Shown here piece by piece: positions 25,669-39,007 of a DNA stretch of 64,000 nucleotides. Origin of the DNA: Streptomyces sp. JH14 (lineage in GTDB: Bacteria > Actinomycetota > Actinomycetes > Streptomycetales > Streptomycetaceae); contig NZ_JAJNEL010000001.1 in NCBI RefSeq assembly GCF_029428675.1, positions 3,534,001 through 3,598,000 of the forward strand. The letters are read 5' to 3'. The notes beneath the pieces were generated by a model. The model was not told the DNA's origin. It searched no databases and saw nothing but the letters and a program-made list of their open reading frames with translations. Numbering within the stretch: the stretch's first letter is position 1; every line of letters starts with the position of its first letter. The position numbers were made by a program, and so were the translations under genes.

Positions 25669-26799
25669 GTGAAGATCCGGGTGGAGCGCGATGTACTCGC
25701 GGAGGCGGTGGCCTGGGTGGCTCGCAGCCTTCCGGCCCGTCCGCCGGCGCCCGTTCTTGCGGGCCTTCTTCTGAAGGCCGAGGACGGCTCTCTCAGCTTC
25801 TCGAGCTTCGACTACGAGGTCTCGGCCCGGGTCTCGGTGGACGCCGAGGTCGAGGAGGACGGCACGGTGCTGGTCTCCGGCCGGCTGCTCGCCGACATCT
25901 GCCGTGCTCTCCCCAACCGCCCGGTGGAGATTTCCACCGACGGTGTACGGGCCACGGTGGTCTGCGGCTCCTCGCGATTCACACTCCACACCCTTCCTGT
26001 GGAGGAATACCCGGCGCTGCCGCAGATGCCGACCGCGACGGGCACCGTCCCCGGCGAGGTCTTCGCCTCCGCTGCCGCCCAGGTCGCCATCGCCGCCGGC
26101 CGTGACGACACGCTGCCCGTCCTGACCGGTGTGCGGATCGAGATCGAGGGCGACACGGTCACGCTCGCCTCCACCGACCGCTACCGCTTCGCGGTCCGCG
26201 AGTTCCTGTGGAAGCCGGAGAACCCGGACGCCTCGGCCGTCGCCCTGGTGCCCGCAAAGACGCTGCTGGACACCGCCAAGGCGCTGACCAGCGGTGACAC
26301 GGTGACTCTGGCGCTGTCCGGCTCGGGCGCCGGTGAGGGCCTGATCGGCTTCGAGGGCGCGGGGCGGCGGACCACCACGCGGCTGCTCGAAGGCGACCTG
26401 CCGAAGTACCGGACGCTGTTCCCCACCGAGTTCAACTCGGTCGCGGTGATCGAGACGGCCCCGTTCGTCGAGGCCGTCAAGCGTGTGGCCCTCGTCGCGG
26501 AGCGGAACACCCCGGTGCGGCTCAGCTTCGAACAGGGTGTGCTGATCCTGGAAGCCGGTTCCAGCGACGATGCACAGGCTGTGGAGCGCGTCGACGCCGT
26601 GCTGGACGGCGACGACATCTCGATCGCCTTCAACCCGACCTTCCTGCTCGACGGGCTCAGTGCGATCGACTCCCCGGTTGCACAGCTCTCGTTCACGACC
26701 TCCACCAAGCCCGCGCTGCTCAGCGGCCGGCCCGCGGTGGATGCCGAGGCGGATGACGCATACAAGTACCTGATCATGCCGGTGCGTCTTTCCGGCTGA
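25669..26799 (+). CDS. dnaN: DNA polymerase III beta sliding clamp
   Basis: A 376-residue clamp subunit. Three repeated clamp folds run through about 1-120, 130-250 and 255-376, beginning VKIRVERDVLAEAVAWVARSL and ending YKYLIMPVRLSG. The C-terminal MPVRL is the classic clamp end. GTG 25669 is supported by AGGAGG 9 nt upstream. The frame stays open upstream into oriC, but that part has no clamp similarity. It is the first gene of the dnaN-gnd-recF direction. Confidence 0.95.
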   Translation: MKIRVERDVLAEAVAWVARSLPARPPAPVLAGLLLKAEDGSLSFSSFDYEVSARVSVDAEVEEDGTVLVSGRLLADICRALPNRPVEISTDGVRATVVCGSSRFTLHTLPVEEYPALPQMPTATGTVPGEVFASAAAQVAIAAGRDDTLPVLTGVRIEIEGDTVTLASTDRYRFAVREFLWKPENPDASAVALVPAKTLLDTAKALTSGDTVTLALSGSGAGEGLIGFEGAGRRTTTRLLEGDLPKYRTLFPTEFNSVAVIETAPFVEAVKRVALVAERNTPVRLSFEQGVLILEAGSSDDAQAVERVDAVLDGDDISIAFNPTFLLDGLSAIDSPVAQLSFTTSTKPALLSGRPAVDAEADDAYKYLIMPVRLSG

Positions 26800-26931
26800 T
26801 CCGGCCATCGGTCCTGTCACGGCAGTGTCCGGCCGGGCACGCTCAGCGCGGAGCTTGCCCAGCGGCCTGTCTCCTGCCGGGCGTAGGCTCGGCTTTGGGT
26901 ACGAATCGGCACAACGCTTAAGGAATCTCTG

Positions 26932-27810
26932 ATGGAGCTCGGTCTCGTCGGCCTCGGCAAGATGGGCGGCAACATGCGCGAGCGCATTCGCCGCGCAGGC
27001 CACACCGTCATCGGTTACGACCGCAACCCGGACGTCTCCGATGTCCACAGCCTCGAAGAGCTTGTGGGCAAGCTGAAGGGTCCGCGCGTCGTCTGGGTCA
27101 TGGTCCCGGCCGGTGCCGCGACCCAGGCCACGATCGACGAGCTGGCAGCGCTGCTGTCGCCGGGCGACATCGTCGTGGACGGCGGGAACTCCCGTTGGAC
27201 CGACGACGAGAAGCACGCGGTCGAGCTGGGCATCAAGGGCATCGGCTTCGTCGACTGCGGTGTCTCCGGCGGCGTCTGGGGCCTGGAGAACGGTTACGCG
27301 CTGATGTACGGCGGCGACGCCGACCACGTCGCGAAGGTTCAGCCGGTCTTCGACGCGCTGAAGCCGGAGGGCGACTTCGGTTCCGTCCACGCGGGCAAGG
27401 TCGGCGCCGGCCACTTCGCGAAGATGGTCCACAACGGCATCGAGTACGCCATGATGCAGGCCTACGCCGAGGGCTGGGAGCTGCTGGAGAAGGTCGACTC
27501 CGTCACCGATGTGCGCGAGGTCTTCCGCTCCTGGCAGGAAGGTACGGTCATCCGTTCCTGGCTGCTCGACCTGGCGGTCAACGCGCTGGACGACGACGAG
27601 CACCTGGACAAGCTGCGTGGCTTCGCCGCGGACTCCGGTGAGGGCCGCTGGACCGTGGAGGCGGCGATCGACAACGCGGTGCCGCTGCCCGCGATCACCG
27701 CGTCGCTCTTCGCCCGTTTCGCCTCCCGGCAGGACGACTCCCCGCAGATGAAGATGATCGCCGCGCTGCGCAACCAGTTCGGTGGCCACGCGGTCGAGAA
27801 CAAGAAGTAA
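26932..27810 (+). CDS. gnd: 6-phosphogluconate dehydrogenase (decarboxylating), short type
   Basis: A 292-residue pentose-phosphate pathway enzyme that oxidises 6-phosphogluconate to ribulose-5-phosphate. The cofactor motif is LGLVGLGKMGGNM. DGGNSRWTDD, CGVSGGVWG and GAGHFAKMVHNGIEY (catalytic lysine and asparagine) follow. The short length marks the NAD-type (GndA/YqeC-like) group rather than the about 470-residue NADP enzyme. Its place between dnaN and recF is characteristic of actinobacteria. ATG start with AAGGAATC upstream. Confidence 0.93.
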   Translation: MELGLVGLGKMGGNMRERIRRAGHTVIGYDRNPDVSDVHSLEELVGKLKGPRVVWVMVPAGAATQATIDELAALLSPGDIVVDGGNSRWTDDEKHAVELGIKGIGFVDCGVSGGVWGLENGYALMYGGDADHVAKVQPVFDALKPEGDFGSVHAGKVGAGHFAKMVHNGIEYAMMQAYAEGWELLEKVDSVTDVREVFRSWQEGTVIRSWLLDLAVNALDDDEHLDKLRGFAADSGEGRWTVEAAIDNAVPLPAITASLFARFASRQDDSPQMKMIAALRNQFGGHAVENKK

Positions 27811-27888
27811 CCGCAACGAAAGGCGGGCCGGACCAGCACCACCGGCCCGCGCTACGGAGCAGGAAGCCGGGAAGGTCGGCGTACACCC

Positions 27889-29019
27889 ATGCATGTCACG
27901 CATCTCTCGCTGGCCGACTTCCGCTCGTACGCCCGGGTCGAGGTACCTCTCGATCCGGGCGTCACCGCGTTCGTGGGGGCCAACGGCCAGGGCAAGACGA
28001 ATCTGGTCGAGGCCGTCGGCTACCTCGCGACGCTCGGCAGCCACCGTGTCTCCTCCGATGCGCCGCTGGTGCGGATGGGCGCGGACCGGGCCGTCATCCG
28101 GGCCGCAGTCACGCAGGGCGAACGGTCCCAGCTGATCGAGTTGGAGCTCAATCCGGGCAAGGCCAACCGCGCCCGGATCAATAGGTCGTCGCAGGTCAGA
28201 CCGCGTGACGTGCTGGGGATCGTTCGAACTGTGCTGTTCGCCCCGGAGGACCTGGCGCTGGTCAAGGGCGATCCCGGCGAGCGCCGCCGCTTCCTCGACG
28301 AGCTGATCACGGCGCGGTCGCCACGGATGGCAGGGGTCCGCTCGGACTACGAGCGGGTGCTGAAGCAGCGCAACACCCTGCTGAAGTCCGCCGCGATGGC
28401 GCGCAGGCACGGCGGCCGGTCGATGGATCTGTCCACCCTCGACGTGTGGGACCAGCATCTGGGCCGGGTGGGCGCGGAGCTTCTGGCGCAGCGGCTGGAT
28501 CTGATAGCGACCCTGCAGCCGCTCGCCGACAAGGCGTACGGGGATGTGGCGCCCGGCGGCGGCCCTGTGACCTTGGAGTACCGCAGTTCGGTCGGTGCGG
28601 GGGTTGAGCCCGCGCGTACCCGTGACGCGTTGTACGAGCAGCTGATCGCGGCCCTGGCCGAGGTCCGTAAGCAGGAGATCGAGCGGGGCGTGACGCTCGT
28701 GGGACCGCACCGGGACGATCTGTTGCTGGGGCTGCGCGGTATGCCTGCCAAGGGGTACGCGAGCCATGGCGAGTCCTGGTCGTATGCGCTGGCGCTGCGG
28801 CTGGCCTCGTACGATCTGCTGCGCGGGGAGGGCAATGAGCCGGTGCTCGTCCTGGACGACGTCTTCGCCGAGCTGGACGCGCGGCGCCGGGAGCGGCTGG
28901 CGGAGCTGGTGGCTCCCGGCGAGCAGGTGCTGGTGACGGCCGCGGTGGACGATGACGTTCCAGGTGTGCTGGCGGGTAGGCGGTATGCGGTGTCGGCGGG
29001 CGAGGTGGAGCGCGTATGA
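27889..29019 (+). CDS. recF: DNA replication and repair protein RecF
   Basis: A 376-residue SMC-like ATPase that helps load RecA at gaps. The N-terminus [20 protein letters not shown] leads to Walker [14 protein letters not shown] (about 30-42). [21 protein letters not shown] is the signature-adjacent region, and [11 protein letters not shown] is Walker B near the C-terminus. ATG 27889. The final ATGA overlaps the next gene by 4 bp. Confidence 0.95.
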   Translation: MHVTHLSLADFRSYARVEVPLDPGVTAFVGANGQGKTNLVEAVGYLATLGSHRVSSDAPLVRMGADRAVIRAAVTQGERSQLIELELNPGKANRARINRSSQVRPRDVLGIVRTVLFAPEDLALVKGDPGERRRFLDELITARSPRMAGVRSDYERVLKQRNTLLKSAAMARRHGGRSMDLSTLDVWDQHLGRVGAELLAQRLDLIATLQPLADKAYGDVAPGGGPVTLEYRSSVGAGVEPARTRDALYEQLIAALAEVRKQEIERGVTLVGPHRDDLLLGLRGMPAKGYASHGESWSYALALRLASYDLLRGEGNEPVLVLDDVFAELDARRRERLAELVAPGEQVLVTAAVDDDVPGVLAGRRYAVSAGEVERV

Positions 29020-29618
29020 GCGGCTCCGGTGGTCCGGTGAAGGACGGCGGCTCGGCGTCGCAGCAGCCGTCGGGCGATACGGGTCGGCCGGCGGGCGAGG
29101 CGAGGCAGCCGGAGGCGTCGGGGGTCGACCTGGCCCGGGTGGCGCTGCGCGCAGCGAAGGAGCAGGCGCGGGCGCGTGGTGCTGCGGCGCAGCAGAAGAA
29201 GCAGGCCAGACGGGGTGGAGGACTGCGTTCCGGAGCGCGGGCGGACGGCCGTGACCCGCTGCCGCTGGGCGCTGCGATCAATCGTCTGATCACTGAGCGA
29301 GGCTGGGAGACGCCGGCCGCGGTGGGCGGGGTGATGGGTCGCTGGCCGCAGATCGTCGGTGAGGATCTGGCCAAACACTGTGTGCCGCTGCGGTACGACG
29401 AGGACCCCGACGAGCGGGTGCTCACGGTGCAGTGCGATTCGACGGCATGGGCGACGCAGCTGCGGTTGCTGGCGCCGCAGCTGGTGGCCCGGCTGAACGC
29501 GGATCTGGGGCACGGCACAGTGAAATTGATCAAGGTGTTGGGGCCGGGCGGTCCACAGCGCCGGTTCGGTCCACTGCGTGCGCCGGGTTCCACGGGCCCT
29601 GGCGACACCTACGGCTGA
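29016..29618 (+). CDS. DUF721 (DciA-like) protein
   Basis: A 200-residue protein with a disordered Gly/Gln/Ala-rich N-terminal half and a C-terminal DUF721 domain (about 85-175, [21 protein letters not shown], then [21 protein letters not shown]). DUF721 proteins include DciA, which helps load the replicative helicase in bacteria lacking DnaC. Position next to recF and gyrB supports a replication role. The start overlaps the recF stop (ATGA). The helicase-loader role is inferred for this copy. Confidence 0.88.
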   Translation: MSGSGGPVKDGGSASQQPSGDTGRPAGEARQPEASGVDLARVALRAAKEQARARGAAAQQKKQARRGGGLRSGARADGRDPLPLGAAINRLITERGWETPAAVGGVMGRWPQIVGEDLAKHCVPLRYDEDPDERVLTVQCDSTAWATQLRLLAPQLVARLNADLGHGTVKLIKVLGPGGPQRRFGPLRAPGSTGPGDTYG

Positions 29619-32103
<2,485 letters not shown>

Positions 32104-32149
32104 GTCGGCCGTACCAGCAAGCAGCCGCTCGAAAGGACTTTGACCAGCA

Positions 32150-34768
<2,619 letters not shown>

Positions 34769-34771
34769 AGC

Positions 34772-35437
34772 GTGAGTGGAGCCACGGGCGCCGGGGCCGC
34801 TTCCGGAGCTGGAGCGAACGGTGCCCGTGGCCCTGCCACGGACTCCCAAGGGGGCACTGTGACGGACACCCGGGGGCCTCAGCCCCAATACGAGGGATAC
34901 GCGACCGGGCCGCTGCCCGGTGAGCGCGAGCCCACATCGGGGCAGGCAGGCGGGCCGTACCACCCGCCGCAGGCGTACCCCTCGCCCGCGGGCGGGACGC
35001 AGGGCGGCCGGCCCCAGGGAGCGCAGGCGACCCGTCGGCCGCGGACGGGGGCGCGGACAACGCCGCGAACCCGTAAGGCGCGGCTGCGGGTGGCCAAGGC
35101 AGACCCGTGGTCGGTGATGAAGGTCAGCTTCCTGCTCTCCATCGCGCTCGGTATCTGCACGGTCGTGGCGGCCGCGGTCCTGTGGATGGTGATGGACGCC
35201 ATGGGCGTCTTCACCACCGTAGGCGGCACGATCAGCGAGGCGACCGGTTCCAACGAGAGCAACGGCTTCGATCTGCAGTCGTTCCTGTCGCTTCCGCGCG
35301 TTCTCGTCTTCACGTCGGTCATCGCGGTGATCGACGTGGTGCTGGCCACTGCGCTGGCGACGCTGGGCGCCTTCATCTACAACTTGTCGGCCGGCTTCGT
35401 GGGCGGTGTCGAGCTCACGCTGGCCGAGGACGAGTAG
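34772..35437 (+). CDS. DUF3566 membrane protein
   Basis: A 221-residue protein with a disordered Gly/Pro-rich cytoplasmic N-terminus and a basic patch (TPRTRKARLRVAKADPWSVMK). Two membrane helices at about 117-140 and 180-210 flank an extracytoplasmic loop. The DUF3566 signature is DPWSVMKVSFLLSIALGI. It starts 3 bp after the gyrA stop. This gene follows gyrA in many actinobacteria; its function is not established. Confidence 0.87.
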   Translation: MSGATGAGAASGAGANGARGPATDSQGGTVTDTRGPQPQYEGYATGPLPGEREPTSGQAGGPYHPPQAYPSPAGGTQGGRPQGAQATRRPRTGARTTPRTRKARLRVAKADPWSVMKVSFLLSIALGICTVVAAAVLWMVMDAMGVFTTVGGTISEATGSNESNGFDLQSFLSLPRVLVFTSVIAVIDVVLATALATLGAFIYNLSAGFVGGVELTLAEDE

Positions 35438-35507
35438 CGCTTCGGGTATCGATTTTGGGACTGGCCCCGACGTGCGCTAATCTTCAGAAGTCAGCGCGCA
35501 GCGCGGC

Positions 35508-35581
35508 GGGGCTATAGCTCAGTTGGTTAGAGCGCATCCCTGATAAGGATGAGGCCACAGGTTCAAATCCTGTTAGCCCCA
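35508..35581 (+). tRNA. tRNA-Ile (GAT)
   Basis: A 74-nt cloverleaf. The acceptor GGGGCTA pairs with TAGCCCC, the D-arm has AGCTCAGTTGGTTAGAGC, the T-arm has GGTTCAAATCC and the anticodon GAT is at 35542-35544. The CCA is not encoded. A terminator hairpin follows. Confidence 0.96.
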
Positions 35582-35587
35582 CAGCAA

Positions 35588-35623
35588 GAAGAGGGCGTCT
35601 CCCAAGCGGGAGGCGCCCTCTTC
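35588..35623 (+). terminator. Terminator after tRNA-Ile
   Basis: A 16-bp stem with one G-T pair (GAAGAGGGCGTCTCCC against GGGAGGCGCCCTCTTC), followed by CGTTT. It lies 6 bp after the tRNA. Confidence 0.8.
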
Positions 35624-35879
35624 GTTTGCCCAGGTGCGGCAGCGGTTCCGGGCTGCGTCGTACTGACGTCCCCGTGTGTGACCGTCGGCACATGGCCGCT
35701 TCCCGGCCTTGGCCGGAGCCGGCTCTCCGTGACCGGGTGGCTGGGGTGGCAGACCGGCCGTGTCGGGAGAGGTGTTCGTGTGCCCGGCAGTCGTACGCCG
35801 CGGCGGGATCCCGGGCGGGCGAGGGTGTGCTGTGTCGGCTCTCCGGCGGGACACAGGACGAGGCGGGGCACACGGAAAA

Positions 35880-35910
35880 GCCCCCGTCCGGTGTGAACCG
35901 GACCAGGGGC
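35880..35910 (-). terminator. Terminator of the small secreted-protein gene
   Basis: A stem of about 13 bp with one bulge (GCCCCCGTCCGGT against ACCGGACCAGGGGC) around GTGA. Read on the minus strand it is followed by CTTTTCC. The 250 bp to its left, up to the tRNA terminator, contain no gene I can support. Confidence 0.65.
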
Positions 35911-35933
35911 CCTGTGCGTCGGTTGCGCCGCTC

Positions 35934-36299
35934 TCACGGCGGTAGGAGTGATGCGTCCCCTGCCGGGGCACCGTGGGCGGTGCGGGCGGCGCCTGTGGTG
36001 CCTGTGGCGGCCGGCGTGTTCCTCATGTCCGTGGACAGGTTCCTGGCGGCCGGTGAGGAGCCGTGAGCCTCGGCGCGGATGCGCTGCTTCATCGTGGGTG
36101 GCAGCGCCCTGTCACGCGGAAGGGTCCATCGCACAGACGGGGCGGTCGCGGTTGCGACGGCAGCACCCGTGTGCTCCTGGTTCGTGGCCGTCGGCTGCGC
36201 GGCCGCGGCGGGGGCGCTGACGAGGCCCATCGACGCGAGGAGCGCGAAGAAGGCGGTGATGAAGGCGGTCCAGAGGCTCTTGGCCTTGAAGGTGCTCAT
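35934..36299 (-). CDS. Small secreted protein (DUF6344-like)
   Basis: A 121-residue protein with an N-terminal signal segment (KAKSLWTAFITAFFALLASMG, then APAAAA as likely cleavage end near residue 34). A Thr/Ala-rich mature part with a basic centre follows (PRDRALPPTMKQRIRAEAHG). ATG 36299 is preceded by GAGGGG. The start resembles short DUF6344 proteins of Streptomyces; that family link is from memory of the N-terminal pattern. Function unknown. The minus-strand terminator downstream supports a real gene. Confidence 0.65.
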   Translation of the reverse strand: MSTFKAKSLWTAFITAFFALLASMGLVSAPAAAAQPTATNQEHTGAAVATATAPSVRWTLPRDRALPPTMKQRIRAEAHGSSPAARNLSTDMRNTPAATGTTGAARTAHGAPAGDASLLPP

Positions 36300-36574
36300 G
36301 GCCCCTCACTTTCGGGTGGTCCGGTTTGCTTACCTTTCTGATGATGTGGATCCGGGTCGCCAATTCATGGACCGACGCCACGGATCCGCCGATCTTCAGA
36401 TGAACACCACTCGTATGGTTCAACCGGGCTGGACGAGTCGGCGTGAGGCCGGTCGGGAAGGTCGCATTTGCCCGAGCCCCGGTTGGGTCGCGGGGAGGTC
36501 ACTGATCGGTATCGGCCGGTGTGTATAGTCGGGCGGCAGAGGTCTCCTATGTCAAGGAAAGACGAGGTCGCGCG

Positions 36575-36709
36575 GTGAAGAAGCTTCTCCTGGTCGCACT
36601 GGCCGCCATCGGCGGGCTCCTCGTGTACCGCCAGATCCAGGCGGATCGCGCCGAGCAGGATCTGTGGACGGAGGCGACCGACTCCGTGCCCGCAGGTTCG
36701 GGTGTGTGA
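36575..36709 (+). CDS. DLW-39 family small protein
   Basis: A 44-residue peptide with one membrane helix (VKKLLLVALAAIGGLLVYRQ), then QADRAEQDLWTEATD. The DLW motif that names the family is present at about residues 29-31. GTG 36575 is preceded by GACGAGG. It is followed by its own hairpin terminator. Small proteins of this family occur near gyrA in actinobacteria. The function is unknown. Confidence 0.85.
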   Translation: MKKLLLVALAAIGGLLVYRQIQADRAEQDLWTEATDSVPAGSGV

Positions 36710-36730
36710 GACGGAATCAGCCTGTTGCGG

Positions 36731-36755
36731 GCCCCGGTCGCTGAGCGGCCGGGGC
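36731..36755 (+). terminator. Terminator after the DLW-39 gene
   Basis: An 11-bp stem (GCCCCGGTCGC against GCGGCCGGGGC, one G-T pair) with a TGA loop, 22 bp after the stop. Confidence 0.72.
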
Positions 36756-36795
36756 TTCGTGCTGTTGCGGGACCGTGACACCTGTGCTCGTGAGT

Positions 36796-37045
36796 TCACT
36801 TGAGCAAATCGGTAGATTGCGTGAGCAAAAGGACCGGTGCTTCGATCGAGGGGTGCGGGTGGGGGCGCAGCGTGTCGAAGGTGTCGACAACGGCCCCGGA
36901 CTGCGGCACCGCGCGCAGACTGGCCGGACAGCCGTCGGGAAGACCCTCCAGGACCGTGCCCACGGCGGTACGCGCGGAGTCCATCTCGGTCCGGTCGGTG
37001 CCGTCGTCGTCCGCCATGGACCCGGGGGAGTCGAGCCCGCTACTG
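36796..37045 (-). pseudogene. Decayed VWA-domain gene fragment
   Basis: The minus strand from about 37045 encodes LDSPGSMADDDGTDRTEMDS followed by ARTAVGTVLEGLPDG. This closely follows the start of a von Willebrand A domain (DxSGSM metal site, then an amphipathic helix). The third metal-site position, normally serine, is proline (D-S-P-G-S). The fold then dissolves into VDTFDTLRPHPHPSIEAPVL and stops at 36796. No upstream half is attached in frame. I read it as a remnant; the family match is from the motif only. Confidence 0.5.
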
Positions 37046-37169
37046 GCCGGTCCGACTGGTCGCGGAGCGGGAGAGCGAAAAGAGATCCGACGCGGCGCGT
37101 TGGCCGGTGGAGCTCGCCCACGAGGTGAGGCGCCGCTGAAGAGGGGCGTCACGCCTGCCGCGCCGGAGC

Positions 37170-37604
37170 CGGAGTACGGCGCGGGCGGAAAGAGCGCCGT
37201 GACGCCTTCGGGTGACCTTTGGGATGTGCGGGGCGGCACCGGATTCAACGACGGCTCCGTGGTCCGGCCGGTGCACACCGGGGGCGGGTTCTCCATTTCG
37301 GTGACGCTGGGCACGCGGAGATCGTCGACACCCCGCAGACCGGTGTGGGGCTACGGGTGTCCGTGCTCGACGACGCGCGGGCAGGGCCGGAGCGCGACGC
37401 GGTCCTGGCGAAGAAGGCGGACAACGACGCGGACAAGAACGCAATTCAACTGCGGCCGCAGACAGCCACGGTGCGGGCGGGGCAGGATGGACCAGCATCG
37501 CGGCCGCTGCCGGGACGGGCGCCGTGGTGGTGGTGACCGCGGGGCTCGTGTTCATGCGCGGCCGCGGCGGAGTGGCCGCACGGACGACGAGGGGAAGCGC
37601 GTGA
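37170..37604 (+). pseudogene. Frameshifted remnant of a membrane-anchored extracellular protein
   Basis: Three pieces in three plus-strand frames look like one broken gene. They are GDLWDVRGGTGFNDGSVVRP at about 37215, then GVGLRVSVLDDARAGPERDA at about 37350, then GWTSIAAAAGTGAVVVVTAG plus LVFMRGRGGVAARTTRGSA from about 37484. The last piece is a good C-terminal membrane anchor. It ends at TGA 37602-37604, which overlaps the next gene's ATG as TGATG. The same anchor layout occurs in the intact gene that follows, so they may be related. Confidence 0.5.
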
Positions 37605-38956
37605 TGAGGCAGCGCAGAAGAGGCCGGGCGACGCTGGCCGCGGTCGCGGCGATGTGCGCGGTGGCGGCGCTGCCGGTGCAGGCGCACGCCGCCGGTGAGT
37701 CTGCTCCGTACACCTTCGACCCCGAGGCCAAGACGATCCAGGGTGCGGAGATCAGCACCGACGCGTCTGAGCTGACCGCCGGATCCGTGTACAAGAGCTC
37801 GATCAAGCCGGGCGAGAAGCTCTACTACCGCCTTGACCTCGATGCCGACACGAATGCGTATGTCTCGGCGGTGGCGGTGCCCAAGCTCGGCGGCCAGGTC
37901 GCGTACGGGGACGGCATCAAGGTCAGTATCCGGGACAGCACCGACCTGCAGTGCAGCTCGGAGGATGCCAGATTCGAGTCGGCGGAGTTTGCTCGCCCGA
38001 TCGCCGCGTACGCCTACCGGGTCCCGGAGAAGGACAGCACCACCTGCGACGAGGCCGGTACGTACAACGTGCTGGTCGAGCGGGAGAGCAAGGCCACCTC
38101 GTCGCAGGACGCGTGGGACCTGGAGCTTCGCTACGAGTCGGAGCCGAAGCCGAAGGAAGGCGGGTCGACCCCGACCCGGGCGCCGGAGAACTGGCCCTCG
38201 GCATCGCCGCCGCCGCTCACCCAGACCGCGCAGGAACGGCCGGGCGGCACAAGCTATTACGACGCCACCAGCCTGCAGACCGGCAAGTGGAAGGATGGCA
38301 TCGAACCGGGGCAGACCCACTTCTACCGGGTACCCGTGGACTGGGGACAGCAGATCTTCGCCACTGTCGACCTCGGTAACAGCGTCGGCGGTTCGAACGA
38401 GTACATCGGCAGCGCGCTCGGCCTGTCCCTGGACAATCCGGCGCACGGCCATGTCGACGAGGCGTCTCCGCTGTCGTACTCCGGCAAGCCGGCCTCCGTG
38501 TCACTCGATCCGCTGCCCCCGGTGGCGTACGAGAACCGGTTCGCCTCCAGCGCCGATGCCAGCGCCATGCGGTTCGCGGGCTGGTACTACCTGTCGGTCT
38601 CGCTGAGCCCGGAGGTCGAGAAGGCGTACGGCAAGAAGGCGATCCCGATGACCCTGACGGTGAAGGTCGAGAACTCCGCGGGTCCGTCGCCATACGAGGG
38701 TTCTGCCGGCGTCTTCAGTGTCACGCAGGACGACAAGGACATGGCCAGAAGCGGCCAGAGCGCCCCTCAGGCCGCCAAGAGCGACACGATGAACACGGTC
38801 GCAGCGGCCGGGATCGGCACAGGCACCGTGCTGGTACTCGGGCTCGGGGCCTGGACGCTGATCGCGCGGCGCCGCACGGCGAGCGCCGCAGGTGGGCCGA
38901 CCGCCACCGGCGCGGCCGGGCAGGCACCGTACGGAGGTCCGCCGCAAGCCTGGTAG
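37604..38956 (+). CDS. Secreted, membrane-anchored protein of unknown function
   Basis: A 450-residue protein with a signal peptide (RRRGRATLAAVAAMCAVAALPVQAHA cleft near residue 28; twin-Arg-like but no full Tat motif). Two similar beta-rich modules follow, each built around a GE/GQ-x-yYR-aromatic strand (PGEKLYYRLDLDAD at about 68, PGQTHFYRVPVDWG at about 233). The C-terminal membrane helix is VAAAGIGTGTVLVLGLGAWTLIARRR (about 400-425). ATG 37604 follows GAGGGGAAG, with GTG 37601 as an alternative. It is coupled by TGATG to the decayed gene upstream. I do not recognise a function. Confidence 0.75.
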   Translation: MRQRRRGRATLAAVAAMCAVAALPVQAHAAGESAPYTFDPEAKTIQGAEISTDASELTAGSVYKSSIKPGEKLYYRLDLDADTNAYVSAVAVPKLGGQVAYGDGIKVSIRDSTDLQCSSEDARFESAEFARPIAAYAYRVPEKDSTTCDEAGTYNVLVERESKATSSQDAWDLELRYESEPKPKEGGSTPTRAPENWPSASPPPLTQTAQERPGGTSYYDATSLQTGKWKDGIEPGQTHFYRVPVDWGQQIFATVDLGNSVGGSNEYIGSALGLSLDNPAHGHVDEASPLSYSGKPASVSLDPLPPVAYENRFASSADASAMRFAGWYYLSVSLSPEVEKAYGKKAIPMTLTVKVENSAGPSPYEGSAGVFSVTQDDKDMARSGQSAPQAAKSDTMNTVAAAGIGTGTVLVLGLGAWTLIARRRTASAAGGPTATGAAGQAPYGGPPQAW

Positions 38957-39007
38957 CACCGTCCCGGGCCCGCTGGTCCGGACCCGTCGGTCGCCAGGCC
39001 GGCGGAC

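Noticed and set aside
25567..28767. A 1066-codon open frame on the minus strand across dnaN, gnd and recF.
   Set aside because: It mirrors the codon structure of real plus-strand genes in GC-rich DNA; it has no recognisable domains and spans three confirmed genes.
35508..35581. tRNA-Ile as an integration site for a mobile element.
   Set aside because: No integrase, no repeated tRNA 3' end and no mobile genes downstream.
36800..37603. A single 718-codon gene ending at 38956.
   Set aside because: The first 267 codons are Arg/Thr-rich out-of-frame sequence covering two remnants; a clear signal peptide and ribosome site mark the true start at 37604.
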